From: an uncultured Pontibacter sp.
GTDB taxonomy: Bacteria; Bacteroidota; Bacteroidia; Cytophagales; Hymenobacteraceae
DNA length: 64,000 bases
Direction: 5' to 3'
Assembly: GCF_947492645.1 (NCBI RefSeq)
Contig: NZ_CANLMZ010000008.1
Span: forward strand, 558,001-622,000
The stretch's first letter is position 1. Every line of letters starts with the position of its first letter. The translations under genes and the position numbers were made by a program. This document shows positions 1-8,782 of the stretch, piece by piece. The notes under the pieces were generated by a model. It searched no databases. It had not been told where the DNA came from and saw only the letters and a program-made list of their open reading frames with translations.

Positions 1-537
1 GTTAAAAACGATGTAAAATACCTCACCCTACTTAAACACCGGATACTAACCCTCCTGATTGTAGCCAGCCTCGGGTTCTTCTTTATCTCCAGCATACTTT
101 TAGATATGATACTAAGCATTTTCAGCGAGCAACTCCACGATCTGTTTGAGGAGTACCTTAGCCCGGCAATCCGCACCATTAACACCGCTTTTAACATCCT
201 GATGATGCTGGTCTTCTTCACAGCTATACACAAGGTGCTTCCTGATGCTAAAATCAGCTGGAAAAATGCATTAGCCGGGGGTATAATCACTTCTGTTCTT
301 TTCCTGATTGGCAAAGAAGTCATAAACCTTATACTTGAGAATGTGAAGGTAGCAGGCATCTATGCCACAGCAGGCTCTTTGGTTGTTCTGTTGCTTTGGG
401 TGTTTTATTCAGCGGTGATCCTGATGCTGGGAGCCGAAGTGACAAAAGCATATGCCAGCCACCATAACCGCGACGTAGCACCCACCGAGATAGCAGTAAA
501 ATACAAGCGGGTAAACGAACACGAAGTTCACTCTTGA
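1..537 (+). CDS. YihY/BrkB family inner-membrane protein (C-terminal part)
   Basis: The frame is open from the first base, so only about the last 178 residues are present. About four hydrophobic segments are visible: one encoded around bases 43-100, one starting AFNILMMLVFF, one with ALAGGIITSVLFLIG, and the last with SLVVLLLWVFYSAVILMLGAE. The final segment, with its small Gly/Ala-Glu ending and the following short charged tail, is typical of the YihY/BrkB (formerly ribonuclease BN) family, whose members usually have six membrane spans. The family's molecular function is unsettled. The gene ends 9 bases before a very long hairpin it shares with the convergent small gene downstream. Confidence 0.85.
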   Translation, partial: VKNDVKYLTLLKHRILTLLIVASLGFFFISSILLDMILSIFSEQLHDLFEEYLSPAIRTINTAFNILMMLVFFTAIHKVLPDAKISWKNALAGGIITSVLFLIGKEVINLILENVKVAGIYATAGSLVVLLLWVFYSAVILMLGAEVTKAYASHHNRDVAPTEIAVKYKRVNEHEVHS

Positions 538-546
538 TGCGTATCG

Positions 547-604
547 AATACCTATAAACCAGAAGAGGAAGCTACTTAGCTTCCTCTTCTGGTTTATAGG
601 TATT
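547..604. terminator. 27-bp perfect hairpin between convergent genes
   Basis: Bases 547-573 are perfectly complementary to 578-604, with a four-base loop (actt). The hairpin lies between two convergent genes and probably ends transcription in both directions. It has no clear T-run on either side, so it is not a textbook intrinsic terminator. Confidence 0.7.
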
Positions 605-616
605 TAGAGTAACCTG

Positions 617-892
617 CTAACTTCTATATTTGTCCTTACCAAGTTGTTTTACCAGCTTGTTGTAAACACCAAGCAGCAGGAAAGACGGAGCCCATTGTCC
701 TACAAATAGTGCTTCCTCATCTTTTCTCAATACTTTAAGTGTGGCAGAAACCGCCATAGAGCCTAGAGCAGCCCAAAGATACACATCAGATGGTATGCGG
801 GCGGTATACTCTTCTATTGCTGCGGCTACAGGACCTTCTTCTTTTTGTGGGTTCATCGAATCTGCCTTTCTTTTTAACTCATTTGCGTCCAT
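617..892 (-). CDS. Small two-span membrane protein, unknown function
   Basis: A 91-residue protein with a charged N-terminal third (Lys/Glu-rich) and two hydrophobic stretches, around VYLWAALGSMAVSATL and FVGQWAPSFLLLGVYN, ending in a basic tail. I do not recognise a named family. The gene is convergent to the YihY gene and divergent from glpD; it starts at an ATG and lies just beyond the long hairpin at 547-604, which fits a single-gene transcript. The codon use looks like that of its neighbours. A structural role at the membrane is possible but the sequence does not show one. Confidence 0.65.
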   Translation of the reverse strand: MDANELKRKADSMNPQKEEGPVAAAIEEYTARIPSDVYLWAALGSMAVSATLKVLRKDEEALFVGQWAPSFLLLGVYNKLVKQLGKDKYRS

Positions 893-1133
893 AGTTATTT
901 CTATTTTTAGGTTTTAGAATACGTTTAGATAGAAACGGAACACATATTCGTATTGTTTGCATTTTATGAAAATTTAAGCAGAAATAGGCCAAAACAACCT
1001 ATCAGAGCAGATAACTGCATCACTTTTTATAGCACGTGAGCCCGAGCAAGCCTTAACTTTAGCTGAAGCAAACGCATTGCCGTAAGTAAAATCCACAGCA
1101 AAATACACCTGATATACCTTTAAAACGGCGCAC

Positions 1134-2699
1134 ATGAACCGGCTAAAAATGATCAGCCAACTAGAAGACAGAGCCAACGCCATGTGGGATGTGCTGGTTA
1201 TTGGCGGCGGGGCAACCGGGTTGGGCATCGCCGTTGATGCGGCTACCCGTGGGTACAGGACTTTGCTGCTGGAGCAAAGCGATTTTGCGAAGGGCACCTC
1301 TAGCCGCAGCACCAAACTTATTCATGGGGGCGTACGCTACCTGGCGCAGGGCCACTTAAAACTGGTAATGGAGGCACTAAAAGAGCGCGATCTGCTTTTA
1401 CAGAATGCGCCGCACCTGGTTAAACAGCAACATTTTATAGTGCCGGTTTATACTTGGTGGGATGCCTTTTTATACTTCTGCGGGCTTAAGCTTTACGATT
1501 TATTGGCTGGCAAGCATCGTTTGGGCACCTCGGCTTTTATACATAAAACCGAAACGCTAAAGGCGCTGCCCTCGCTTAAACCACAAGGCCTGAAAGGCGG
1601 CATCCGCTACCTTGACTGCCAGTTTGATGACAGCCGACTTGCCCTAAACCTTGCCCAAACTGCCGCAGCGCATGGGGCTTGTGTACTTAATTATATGCGG
1701 GTAACGGGGCTGCAGAAAAACGCGCAGGGCCACCTATGCGGTGTGGTAGCCCAGGACCTGGAGACGGGTGTAAAGTATAAACCAATGGCGAAGGTTGTAG
1801 TTAATGCAACCGGTGTGTTTGTGGATGCCATACTTAAAATGGAGCAGCCCCAAGCCATACCGCTTGTGCGCCCAAGTCAGGGAGTGCACCTGGTGGTGGA
1901 TCGTTCTTTTTTGCCTGGTTCAAGCGCACTCATGATCCCGAAAACCTCAGATGGGCGCGTGCTGTTTGCCGTGCCCTGGCAAGGCAAACTTTTGCTGGGA
2001 ACCACCGATACCCCTCGCACCAAACCAGAATTGGAACCGCAGGCATTACAGCACGAAGTTGCATTTATACTTAAAACAGCAGGTAATTACCTGCTGCGGC
2101 AACCACAGCCGCAAGATGTACTTTCTGTTTTTGCCGGACTACGGCCGCTGGCTGCGCACCAAGGCAACTCTAAAGCCACCAAAGAGATTTCGCGCAACTA
2201 CAAGATCATACTTTCTGGCAGCAACCTGGCTACTATAACCGGTGGCAAGTGGACTGTTTACCGAAAGATGGCAGAAGACCTTTTAAACACGCTTATTGCC
2301 GCTAAACTGCTGCCCCACCGGCCATGCCGCACAGTAAACGTACCTATACATGGTGCCACCCCCACAACGAAAAATAGAGCCCTGTCTACCTACGGGGCAG
2401 ATGCCGCAGCGATAGAAGAACTAATGCGGCATCACCCTGAATTAGCAAAGCGCATACACCCGGCTTATACTTATACAAAAGCAGAAATAGTATGGGCTGC
2501 AAGGCACGAAATGGCACGCACCGTAGAAGATGTATTGGCAAGGCGGCTACGGCTGCTTTTTCTGGATGCCAGGGCTGCGATAGAGGCAGCTCCGGCAATA
2601 GCGCGTATACTTGCCCGGGAGCTGCAAAAGGACCAGGATTGGGCAGATGCACAAGTAAACGCCTTCATTTTACAGGCACAAGCTTACTCACTTTCATAG
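1134..2699 (+). CDS. glpD: Aerobic glycerol-3-phosphate dehydrogenase
   Basis: Flavoprotein that oxidises sn-glycerol 3-phosphate to dihydroxyacetone phosphate and passes electrons to the quinone pool at the cytoplasmic membrane. Near residue 20 is the FAD-binding Rossmann motif VIGGGATGLGIAVDAATRG, followed by the acidic end of beta-2 and by the family signature GTSSRSTKLIHGGVRYL. A second conserved block, GTTDTP, occurs mid-protein, and the C-terminal alpha-helical DAO_C domain fills the last 130 residues. The length (521) is near the usual 500-560. No glpF or glpK lies beside it, so glycerol uptake genes must be elsewhere. The start is the first ATG; Met6 is an alternative. Confidence 0.95.
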   Translation: MNRLKMISQLEDRANAMWDVLVIGGGATGLGIAVDAATRGYRTLLLEQSDFAKGTSSRSTKLIHGGVRYLAQGHLKLVMEALKERDLLLQNAPHLVKQQHFIVPVYTWWDAFLYFCGLKLYDLLAGKHRLGTSAFIHKTETLKALPSLKPQGLKGGIRYLDCQFDDSRLALNLAQTAAAHGACVLNYMRVTGLQKNAQGHLCGVVAQDLETGVKYKPMAKVVVNATGVFVDAILKMEQPQAIPLVRPSQGVHLVVDRSFLPGSSALMIPKTSDGRVLFAVPWQGKLLLGTTDTPRTKPELEPQALQHEVAFILKTAGNYLLRQPQPQDVLSVFAGLRPLAAHQGNSKATKEISRNYKIILSGSNLATITGGKWTVYRKMAEDLLNTLIAAKLLPHRPCRTVNVPIHGATPTTKNRALSTYGADAAAIEELMRHHPELAKRIHPAYTYTKAEIVWAARHEMARTVEDVLARRLRLLFLDARAAIEAAPAIARILARELQKDQDWADAQVNAFILQAQAYSLS

Positions 2700-2942
2700 C
2701 AAGCTGCTGTACCTCATTTTAAACAAAATCAATATCAAACATAAACCATTGCATAGATTAAAGCTAAAGTATATGGCTTTTTTGATTTTACGAGCTTTTT
2801 TGCTTATACTTAAATAAGCTGTAGGTAAACCAGCCTGTATGTTTTTAACGTATGCTAAGCTGTTGCTGCATTGTTTAACCAAGTGCATGGCACCTGCAAC
2901 TTTAAATAAATCTTTTAACCCAATCCTAAAAAGAAACCAAAC

Positions 2943-3437
2943 ATGGTACTACTAAAGAAAGGGACTATCGCAGCCGCAGTTATAGTGGCATCTGTGTTTG
3001 CCGGACAGGCTGCGTCCGCGCAAGATGCGTCTACCCCTATTACCAAAGAGCAACTGGAGGCAGTTGAATTTTCCGACGATGAGCTTCGCAAATTCATCAA
3101 AGCCAATGGCGCTGCCGTAGAGGTGCAAAAAGAAGGCCGCGACGCTGTTGTGACCACCATTGAAGAGGCCAACTTAACAGTAGACCGCTTTAACGAACTG
3201 GCACAGGCCAACAAGCAGAAAAAGCTTGACGAAGTAGCCACAGACGCCAAAGAGAAGGAGGCTTTTGCAAACGCAGTAAAAGCTGTTGTAAAGCTACAGC
3301 CAGAGAACAAGCAGAAACTTGAGAAGGCCATTACCGACGAAGGCCTGACGCTTGAACAATATGATAAGATACATGCTGCATTTCAGAAGGATGTGGCTGT
3401 ACAAGCCAAAGTACAACTACTGATGCAAGAGCAATAG
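2943..3437 (+). CDS. Secreted DUF4168 protein
   Basis: A 164-residue protein with a signal peptide (basic start, hydrophobic stretch, cleavage likely after SAQ near residue 27). The mature part is highly charged and helical and contains two related segments: one around AVVTTIEEANLTVDRFNELA and one around KLEKAITDEGLTLEQYDKIH, the repeat layout typical of DUF4168. The family is widespread in Bacteroidota, Proteobacteria and Cyanobacteria and has no assigned function. The protein is expected in the periplasm or outside the cell. It is a single-gene unit closed by a strong hairpin. Confidence 0.85.
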   Translation: MVLLKKGTIAAAVIVASVFAGQAASAQDASTPITKEQLEAVEFSDDELRKFIKANGAAVEVQKEGRDAVVTTIEEANLTVDRFNELAQANKQKKLDEVATDAKEKEAFANAVKAVVKLQPENKQKLEKAITDEGLTLEQYDKIHAAFQKDVAVQAKVQLLMQEQ

Positions 3438-3450
3438 CAGTTTTGCACCA

Positions 3451-3494
3451 TAAATAAAAAGCGCCGATGAAAGATCATCGGCGCTTTTTATTTA
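3451..3494 (+). terminator. Intrinsic terminator of the DUF4168 gene
   Basis: A perfect 20-bp stem (3451-3470 with 3475-3494), loop aaga, GC-rich core and a T-rich descending arm, 13 bases after the stop codon. A clear rho-independent terminator. Confidence 0.9.
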
Positions 3495-3712
3495 TACTTA
3501 GTTGCAGGCAACACTAAGTGCATTTAATGTACCTGCTGCTGCTCTTGCTTATACTTTGGCTTAAATGCCGCTTATACTTTAAGGCGCTTGCACAGCATCA
3601 AATTCACCTTACTCCATTCTCAAATTAAGAACTCATATCTTATAATAGGCTTACAAATACTCCAGCTCCCTCTATATTAAATATTTAGTATATTGCTCTT
3701 AAATATAAGCTA

Positions 3713-3922
3713 ATGTACTGCCAAGGTGACTATAAAGGAGTAGATTGCTCCATAGCGTTACCGAATGGAGGATATTCAACTGATTTAATGAAAATCACGG
3801 ACAATTTTTATATTGGTTTTTGTCATGGTGATGCATTGACACCATTCAAAGACAAGAAAGGGCTAGTGCAAATTGAGTTTGATTGCTACCTGCCATGGGT
3901 ACTGGCAAATGAACCAGAATAA
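3713..3922 (+). CDS. Small hypothetical ORF at the edge of an AT-rich segment
   Basis: A 69-residue frame with four cysteines and no signal peptide or recognisable domain. A stop codon lies nine codons upstream in frame, so the ATG at 3713 is the first one. I see no ribosome-binding or promoter signal. It has the same AT-rich composition as the two genes that follow, and it could be a remnant of a longer gene. Whether it is expressed is doubtful; if it is not, the non-coding stretch here runs from 3438 to 4014 and holds only two close copies of the TATACTT motif near 3548 and 3572. Confidence 0.3.
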   Translation: MYCQGDYKGVDCSIALPNGGYSTDLMKITDNFYIGFCHGDALTPFKDKKGLVQIEFDCYLPWVLANEPE

Positions 3923-4014
3923 AAAACTTATGCCAACTACGTGTATGCCTCATACTTCGGCTACATCTCATTTGCAGCTAAACTAAAGGTTAAGGTACAA
4001 CTCAAAATAAACAA

Positions 4015-5274
4015 ATGAGAAGAATAAGTACCCTCGTATTACTAAGTCTTTTTCTTATATCCTGTAATACATTAAAAAGAAATCAGTCAAAAGAAATTGC
4101 AGACATCCAAAAAGAGCTGACAGAAAAATTAACTGCCATTAGCCCAACATTGTGCTTCAACGGGTTTGGGATAGCCTTGGTAAACAATAGAGAAATTTTA
4201 TATAAGAATGGCTTTGGGATAACTGATTATGAGACAAAACAAAAATATGATGAGCATACGGTTCAGAATATAGCTTCTGTTTCCAAAACGTTTATAGGCA
4301 TTGCACTACTTAAAGCACAGGAACTAGGAAAATTAAAATTAGATGACCCCATCAATGCGTATCTTCCTTTTAAGGTAGCTAACCCATATTATCCTGATAT
4401 ACCTATTACCATCAGGCATTTAGCAACCCATACTTCTTCCATAAACGATACAGAAGGATACCTCACAAATGCCATCGTATTGAAGGACACGACAAACCTT
4501 GCTGAAAATCTTAAAATAGACATTTCTCCAACAAAATTTAATCCTCCAGCTGCAAAAATTTCTATTGAAGAATTCTTGATTAATATCCTTGACCCAAATG
4601 GAAAATGGTATGAGGCAGAAGGTTTTTTGAGAAATGAGCCCGGCGCAATTTTTAATTACTCCAACATAGGCTCAACACTTGCCGCTCTTGTTTTAGAGAA
4701 AGCAACAGGAACATCCTACAATAGATTTACAACAACTCATATTTTGGAGCCGCTTCAAATGAATAGTTCTGGCTGGAGTATAAGTACAATAGACTTTTCA
4801 AAATACACCCATACCTTTCAAAATAAGACCACCCCATATCCTTACTACTCGCTTAATACCTATCCAGATGGTGGCATGTTAACAACCTCTGGTGATATGA
4901 GTAAATACATTTTAGAGTTAATGAAAGGGTACTATGGTGGAGGCACAATTCTCTCAAAAGAAAGCTACAGAGAATATTTTACACCACACCTGAACACCGA
5001 AAACTTCATCGATAGAAGCACAAGTGAATATAGCGACGAATATAATATGGGTATAACCATTGGGTTCGGCTCTACCGGAAATTTTGGCCATACAGGCGGT
5101 GACCCTGGCTTGTTTTCAGTAATATGGTTTGACAAAGACAGCGGCATTGGCAGATATTTTATAGTGAATACAGAATGCAACACCAAAGAATTTGGCAAAA
5201 GCCAGAAGGCAATTTATGATTTATTAGATGAGTATTCTGTTAAACTGAACGAGTTAAGTAAAGCGAGAAAGTAA
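4015..5274 (+). CDS. Serine hydrolase lipoprotein, class C beta-lactamase fold
   Basis: A 419-residue lipoprotein: the N-terminus has a short hydrophobic stretch and lipobox LISC at residues 14-17. All three catalytic motifs of the penicillin-binding-like serine hydrolases are present: SxxK as SVSK (Ser88, Lys91), YxN as YSN (Tyr215-Asn217), and HTG (359-361) in place of KTG, as in class C beta-lactamases and EstB-like esterases. The substrate could be a peptidoglycan peptide, a D-amino acid peptide or an ester; the sequence does not decide. The gene is distinctly AT-rich (two sampled 60-base lines gave 33-40 percent GC) and lacks the AAGTATA motif common elsewhere, which suggests transfer. 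Confidence 0.88.
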   Translation: MRRISTLVLLSLFLISCNTLKRNQSKEIADIQKELTEKLTAISPTLCFNGFGIALVNNREILYKNGFGITDYETKQKYDEHTVQNIASVSKTFIGIALLKAQELGKLKLDDPINAYLPFKVANPYYPDIPITIRHLATHTSSINDTEGYLTNAIVLKDTTNLAENLKIDISPTKFNPPAAKISIEEFLINILDPNGKWYEAEGFLRNEPGAIFNYSNIGSTLAALVLEKATGTSYNRFTTTHILEPLQMNSSGWSISTIDFSKYTHTFQNKTTPYPYYSLNTYPDGGMLTTSGDMSKYILELMKGYYGGGTILSKESYREYFTPHLNTENFIDRSTSEYSDEYNMGITIGFGSTGNFGHTGGDPGLFSVIWFDKDSGIGRYFIVNTECNTKEFGKSQKAIYDLLDEYSVKLNELSKARK

Positions 5275-5413
5275 TACAACTTTTTATGGCAAGTGAGGAA
5301 GCCAATTTTAAGTTTTCTCTTCTCAGCATTTTACAGGTAAAGAAATGCTTTGAAAACAATCACAAGCCATATGTAAAACCCCACAGTAATTTTAAAATCG
5401 AAATAGCGTAAAA

Positions 5414-6145
5414 ATGACATTGAGAAAAATCGCATCCGGATTATTTGCCCTTGTAATGATTAGTTGCAACGCAACAAAACAGGAAACGGGTTTGAGTGAC
5501 ACAGGTACCTTTGCCGACATAAAAATTGTTGGTGCGATGCGAAACGTAATGTGGAAAGGAGAATTAGGAGGCAACATTAACCTTGACACCATCTCGGATA
5601 AAAAGGGGCTGTACGGGCTTGGGCCAGTAAGCTATCTTACAGGAGAATTGCTGATTAACAACGGGAAAAGCTACGTTTCCAGAGTAACTTCTGACACCAC
5701 AATGACCGTTGAAAAGCGATTTGACGTTTCGGCGCCTTTCTTTGTATATGCCAACGTAACAGAGTGGAGCGAATCGGAATTACCAGCAAGCATCAAGACC
5801 ATTAAAGACCTGGAAGAGTTTATTGACGATAAGACAACGGATCTTAAGCGGCCATTTGCCTTTAAGTTGGCTGGAGTAGTTTCTAGCGCCGTTATTCATA
5901 TCCAAAACTTACCGGAAGGAACAAAAGTATCATCCCCTGACGAAGCGCACCAAGGACAGACGAGCTATAAGCTGGAAAACGAAGCATCTGAGATAATTGG
6001 ATTCTTCTCGAAGGAACACAAAGCCGTATTTACACATCACGACTCTTTTTTGCACATGCACCTCATCACAAAAGACGAAAGCAAAATGGGCCATCTCGAT
6101 GATTTAGAGATAGGCAAAATGAAATTATACTTGCCAAAGAAATAA
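5414..6145 (+). CDS. Lipoprotein of the alpha-acetolactate decarboxylase family
   Basis: BudA-type enzymes turn alpha-acetolactate into acetoin using a zinc ion held by three histidines spaced H-x-H-x10-H. Here His214, His216 and His227 have exactly that spacing (HMHLITKDESKMGH), and the family block around GLGPVSYLTGELLINNGKSY is present. The length (243) fits. Unusually, the protein begins with a lipoprotein signal, with lipobox MISC at about residues 15-18, so it should be anchored outside the cytoplasm, away from acetolactate synthase. No acetolactate synthase or acetoin dehydrogenase lies nearby. It follows the serine hydrolase by 139 bases in the AT-rich segment. Its substrate may differ from that of cytoplasmic BudA. 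Confidence 0.85.
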   Translation: MTLRKIASGLFALVMISCNATKQETGLSDTGTFADIKIVGAMRNVMWKGELGGNINLDTISDKKGLYGLGPVSYLTGELLINNGKSYVSRVTSDTTMTVEKRFDVSAPFFVYANVTEWSESELPASIKTIKDLEEFIDDKTTDLKRPFAFKLAGVVSSAVIHIQNLPEGTKVSSPDEAHQGQTSYKLENEASEIIGFFSKEHKAVFTHHDSFLHMHLITKDESKMGHLDDLEIGKMKLYLPKK

Positions 6146-6318
6146 AGTTTATACCAGCTATATGTAAGCGTAAAGCGAGCCTTTTAACTTAAACCCAAAA
6201 GCTGGCAAAAACGAGTAAGCTACGATTGGCTGGTGGCCGCTACACAAAGTTGCAGGGGCCGGTAAGCGTAATGCATTGAGAAAACTGCCTCCTACCCTGT
6301 TATTTGCGCCAACCGTGT

Positions 6319-6326
6319 TATCTTTG
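6319..6326 (+). promoter_or_regulatory. Possible -7 element of elaA
   Basis: TATCTTTG matches the Bacteroidota -7 consensus TAnnTTTG and lies 19 bases before the elaA start. I find no TTG at the expected distance upstream, so only half of the promoter is convincing. Confidence 0.4.
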
Positions 6327-6345
6327 GGACTCTAAATAAAATTGT

Positions 6346-6792
6346 ATGCCCCTAGCGTTTATATGCAAAGCCTTTGATGAGCTTACGGCCCAGCAAATGT
6401 ATGATATGCTTCGCCTCCGGAGTGAGGTTTTCGTGGTAGAGCAAAATTGCGTGTTCCTAGACCTCGACAACAAAGACCAGGTTTGTTACCACCTGCTGCT
6501 GTACAAAAACGGTGCGTTAGAAGCCTGCGCCAGATTAGTGCCACCGGGCACATCTTACCCCGAAATGTCCATCGGGCGGATTGTAACCAGCCCCGCCACC
6601 CGTGGCACAGGTTTAGGAAAAATACTTGTACAAGAAGCTATTGAAGCATGTTACCGCCTGTTCGGAGGTGGCCCAATACAAATTGGAGCGCAGCTTTACG
6701 CCAAAGGGTTTTACGAGGCCTTTGGCTTTGAGCAAACCGGCGAAGTATACGACGAAGATGGCATCGACCACATTCACATGATCAAGCCCTAA
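6346..6792 (+). CDS. elaA: ElaA-like GNAT acetyltransferase
   Basis: A 148-residue GNAT-fold protein matching the ElaA subgroup: an N-terminal helix pair with LRSEVFVVEQNC, a strand ending in ACARLVPPG, the motif A segment IGRIVTSPATRGTGLGKILV that binds the acetyl-CoA pyrophosphate (R/Q-x-x-G-x-G/A), and a C-terminal strand with FYEAFGFEQTGEVYDEDGI. The acceptor of ElaA proteins is not established. The length is normal for the family (about 150). It stands alone, followed 78 bases later by an unrelated small gene. Confidence 0.9.
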   Translation: MPLAFICKAFDELTAQQMYDMLRLRSEVFVVEQNCVFLDLDNKDQVCYHLLLYKNGALEACARLVPPGTSYPEMSIGRIVTSPATRGTGLGKILVQEAIEACYRLFGGGPIQIGAQLYAKGFYEAFGFEQTGEVYDEDGIDHIHMIKP

Positions 6793-6869
6793 AGTATACC
6801 ACAGGTTCATTTTAACTTAAACGCTACTCCTGCAACGCAACTTAAGCCTTAGCTATACTTTACACTTAC

Positions 6870-7112
6870 ATGGCAGATACCTCACAACCTGACTCGGATA
6901 TTTTAGTTTCGCTGGTGCGCATGAAAATGCCCTTCGGAAAGTATAAGGACACGCTGCTTTGCAACCTGCCGGTTTCTTACCTGGAATGGTTTTACCGGCA
7001 GGGATTTCCGGAAGGCAAACTGGGCATGCAGCTAGCTACTATTTACGAGATAAAAATAAACGGCCTGGAGTACCTGCTCGACCCGATTAAAAAGAAGTAC
7101 CGGTCTTACTAA
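6870..7112 (+). CDS. DUF3820 family small protein
   Basis: An 80-residue protein with the hallmark DUF3820 pattern: MPFGKYKDTLLCNLPVSYLEWF followed in part by FPEGKLGMQL and a C-terminal helix with LEYLLDPIKK. The same PFGKYKG-like motif is found as a domain appended to exonucleases and helicases, where it is suspected to bind nucleic acid, but the stand-alone form has no known function. No membrane segment or export signal is seen. Confidence 0.85.
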   Translation: MADTSQPDSDILVSLVRMKMPFGKYKDTLLCNLPVSYLEWFYRQGFPEGKLGMQLATIYEIKINGLEYLLDPIKKKYRSY

Positions 7113-7407
7113 GGTGTATACTTTTGCCTGGGTTTATACTTTAGATTAACAAGCAACCGCCAGCTGCATGGCCTTGCAACAAAGAAGCTGCGCATAATTG
7201 TTAAGGATAGCGCCATCTGACATAAAGCAGTATTTTGAGACTATTTCAAACGCTTCTGAGATTGCAATGGCAAGGTGGCTTTTAAGTTGATGCCGCAGGA
7301 ATTATACTTGCTTTGCATGCCACCCCACACAAGTTAAAACCGCCTCTGCCTCACATCTTAGTACAGGCATAGCCGTATGTTATACTTCCAATAATCATAA
7401 CGCAACC

Positions 7408-7686
7408 ATGTCAGCAAATATAGACCACGAGAAAGACGACCAGCAGTTTACCATAAAACTAGGCGATGACGATGCAGAACTAGCTTATACTTTACCAGAG
7501 GAAGGGATCATCTGCTTTACCCATACGTATGTACCAGAACCAGAAAGAGGAAAAGGCCTTGCAGCTAAACTCATAGAGAAGGGAATTGCCTACGCTAGAG
7601 AGCAGAATTACAAAGTGCAGGCACAATGCCCTGCTGTCGCTAAGTACCTAAAGGCACACCCTGAGCACGACGACATCAAAGTTTAA
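7408..7686 (+). CDS. Small GNAT-fold acetyltransferase (YjdJ/Gcn5-like)
   Basis: A 92-residue protein of the mini-GNAT type (YjdJ-like). It has the acidic first strands (FTIKLGDDDAELAYTLPEEG), a central strand ending CFTHTYVPE, the acetyl-CoA binding segment ERGKGLAAKLIEKGIAYARE, and the final CPAVAKYLKAHPEH that closes this subgroup. Family members are annotated as N-acetyltransferases but few acceptors are known. It is convergent to the 6-phosphogluconate dehydrogenase gene, with a long hairpin between them. Confidence 0.88.
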   Translation: MSANIDHEKDDQQFTIKLGDDDAELAYTLPEEGIICFTHTYVPEPERGKGLAAKLIEKGIAYAREQNYKVQAQCPAVAKYLKAHPEHDDIKV

Positions 7687-7712
7687 TGCACAAGTAGCCA
7701 AAAAGTTTCAAA

Positions 7713-7765
7713 GGTAGATCTGCCAGTACAGGGCCTCTCAAAATGGCTTTACTGGCAGATCTACC
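7713..7765. terminator. Bidirectional hairpin between convergent genes
   Basis: A perfect 16-bp stem (7713-7728 with 7750-7765) and 21-base loop; with one bulged base the stem extends outward into A-rich and T-rich flanks on each side. It can serve both the GNAT gene and the gnd gene. Confidence 0.75.
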
Positions 7766-7840
7766 GTTTTGAAAACGCAGGCTGCAGATGTTTAAGCTAT
7801 AAGGTTTACAATAGTATGGCTTGTAAAGAAAGACACAGGG

Positions 7841-8743
7841 CTATTCATCGGCTTTCTCTACTTTGTGCCCACCAAACTCGTTGCGCAAGGCAGCCACCAC
7901 TTTACCCGAAAAAGTATCTGTTTCGTAAGAGCGGTAACGCATCAGCAACGACATGGCAATTACGGGAGTAGCCACCTGCATATCCAGCGCGGTTTCCACA
8001 GTCCATTTGCCTTCGCCGGAAGAGTGCATAACACCTTTTATACTTGCCAGATCCGGGTCTTTGCTAAACGCGTTCTCAACCAGTTCCATCAGCCAGCTGC
8101 GCACCACAGAGCCATGGTTCCAGACGCGGGCCACCTCTTTGTAATCCATGTCGAATTCACTTTTATGCAGCACCTCAAAGCCTTCGGCAATGGCCTGCAT
8201 CATACCATACTCCACACCATTGTGTATCATCTTCACAAAGTGCCCGCTGCCCGGCTTGCCCACGTGCAAATAGCCTTTCTCTACTGACACATCTTTAAAA
8301 ATCTGCTCGCAATAAGCAAACGGTTCTGCCTCCCCTCCTATCATGGTGCAGGCTCCGTTTCGTGCACCTTCTAAGCCGCCGCTTGTGCCGCAGTCTAACA
8401 GAAAAATGCCTCTGTTTTTTAACAATTCGGCCCGCTTTACAGAATCTTTGTAATTAGAATTACCGCCGTCTATGATTATATCACCAGGCTGCAGGTGTGG
8501 CAACAGCTGCTCGATAACAGCATCTACTGCATTGCCGGCCGGTACCATGATCCAAACTACTTTTCGGCCAGCCAGCTTTTCTGCTACTTCGGGTATAGTA
8601 TACGCCGGCACGACTCCCTCCTTTGCAATGGCATCGGTTGTGCCGGGCACTATATCGTAAGCAACAACTTCGTGTTTATGATCTCTGAGGTTCAGGGCCA
8701 GGTTATAGCCCATTTTGCCTAATCCTACCAATCCTATTTGCAT
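7841..8743 (-). CDS. gnd: 6-phosphogluconate dehydrogenase, decarboxylating, short form
   Basis: Converts 6-phosphogluconate to ribulose 5-phosphate with release of CO2. The Rossmann motif GLVGLGKMG lies at residues 4-12, and the substrate-binding blocks IIDGGNSNYKDS, LDCGTSGGLEGARNG and GSGHFVKMIHNGVEYGMM are intact, including the catalytic Lys/His region. At about 300 residues it is the short GndA/YqeC class rather than the 470-residue class. The second strand ends in YDI rather than the NRS typical of NADP enzymes, so NAD is the likelier cofactor. It follows the gluconokinase gene by 39 bases, forming a two-gene gluconate unit. Confidence 0.93.
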   Translation of the reverse strand: MQIGLVGLGKMGYNLALNLRDHKHEVVAYDIVPGTTDAIAKEGVVPAYTIPEVAEKLAGRKVVWIMVPAGNAVDAVIEQLLPHLQPGDIIIDGGNSNYKDSVKRAELLKNRGIFLLDCGTSGGLEGARNGACTMIGGEAEPFAYCEQIFKDVSVEKGYLHVGKPGSGHFVKMIHNGVEYGMMQAIAEGFEVLHKSEFDMDYKEVARVWNHGSVVRSWLMELVENAFSKDPDLASIKGVMHSSGEGKWTVETALDMQVATPVIAMSLLMRYRSYETDTFSGKVVAALRNEFGGHKVEKADE

Positions 8744-8782
8744 CGTTCTCTTGTTTATATGTTAATCATCAGCAGTAGCTGT

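Noticed and set aside
1951..2238. Plus-strand 95-residue frame within glpD
   Set aside because: Shadow frame of glpD, whose sequence is intact across it.
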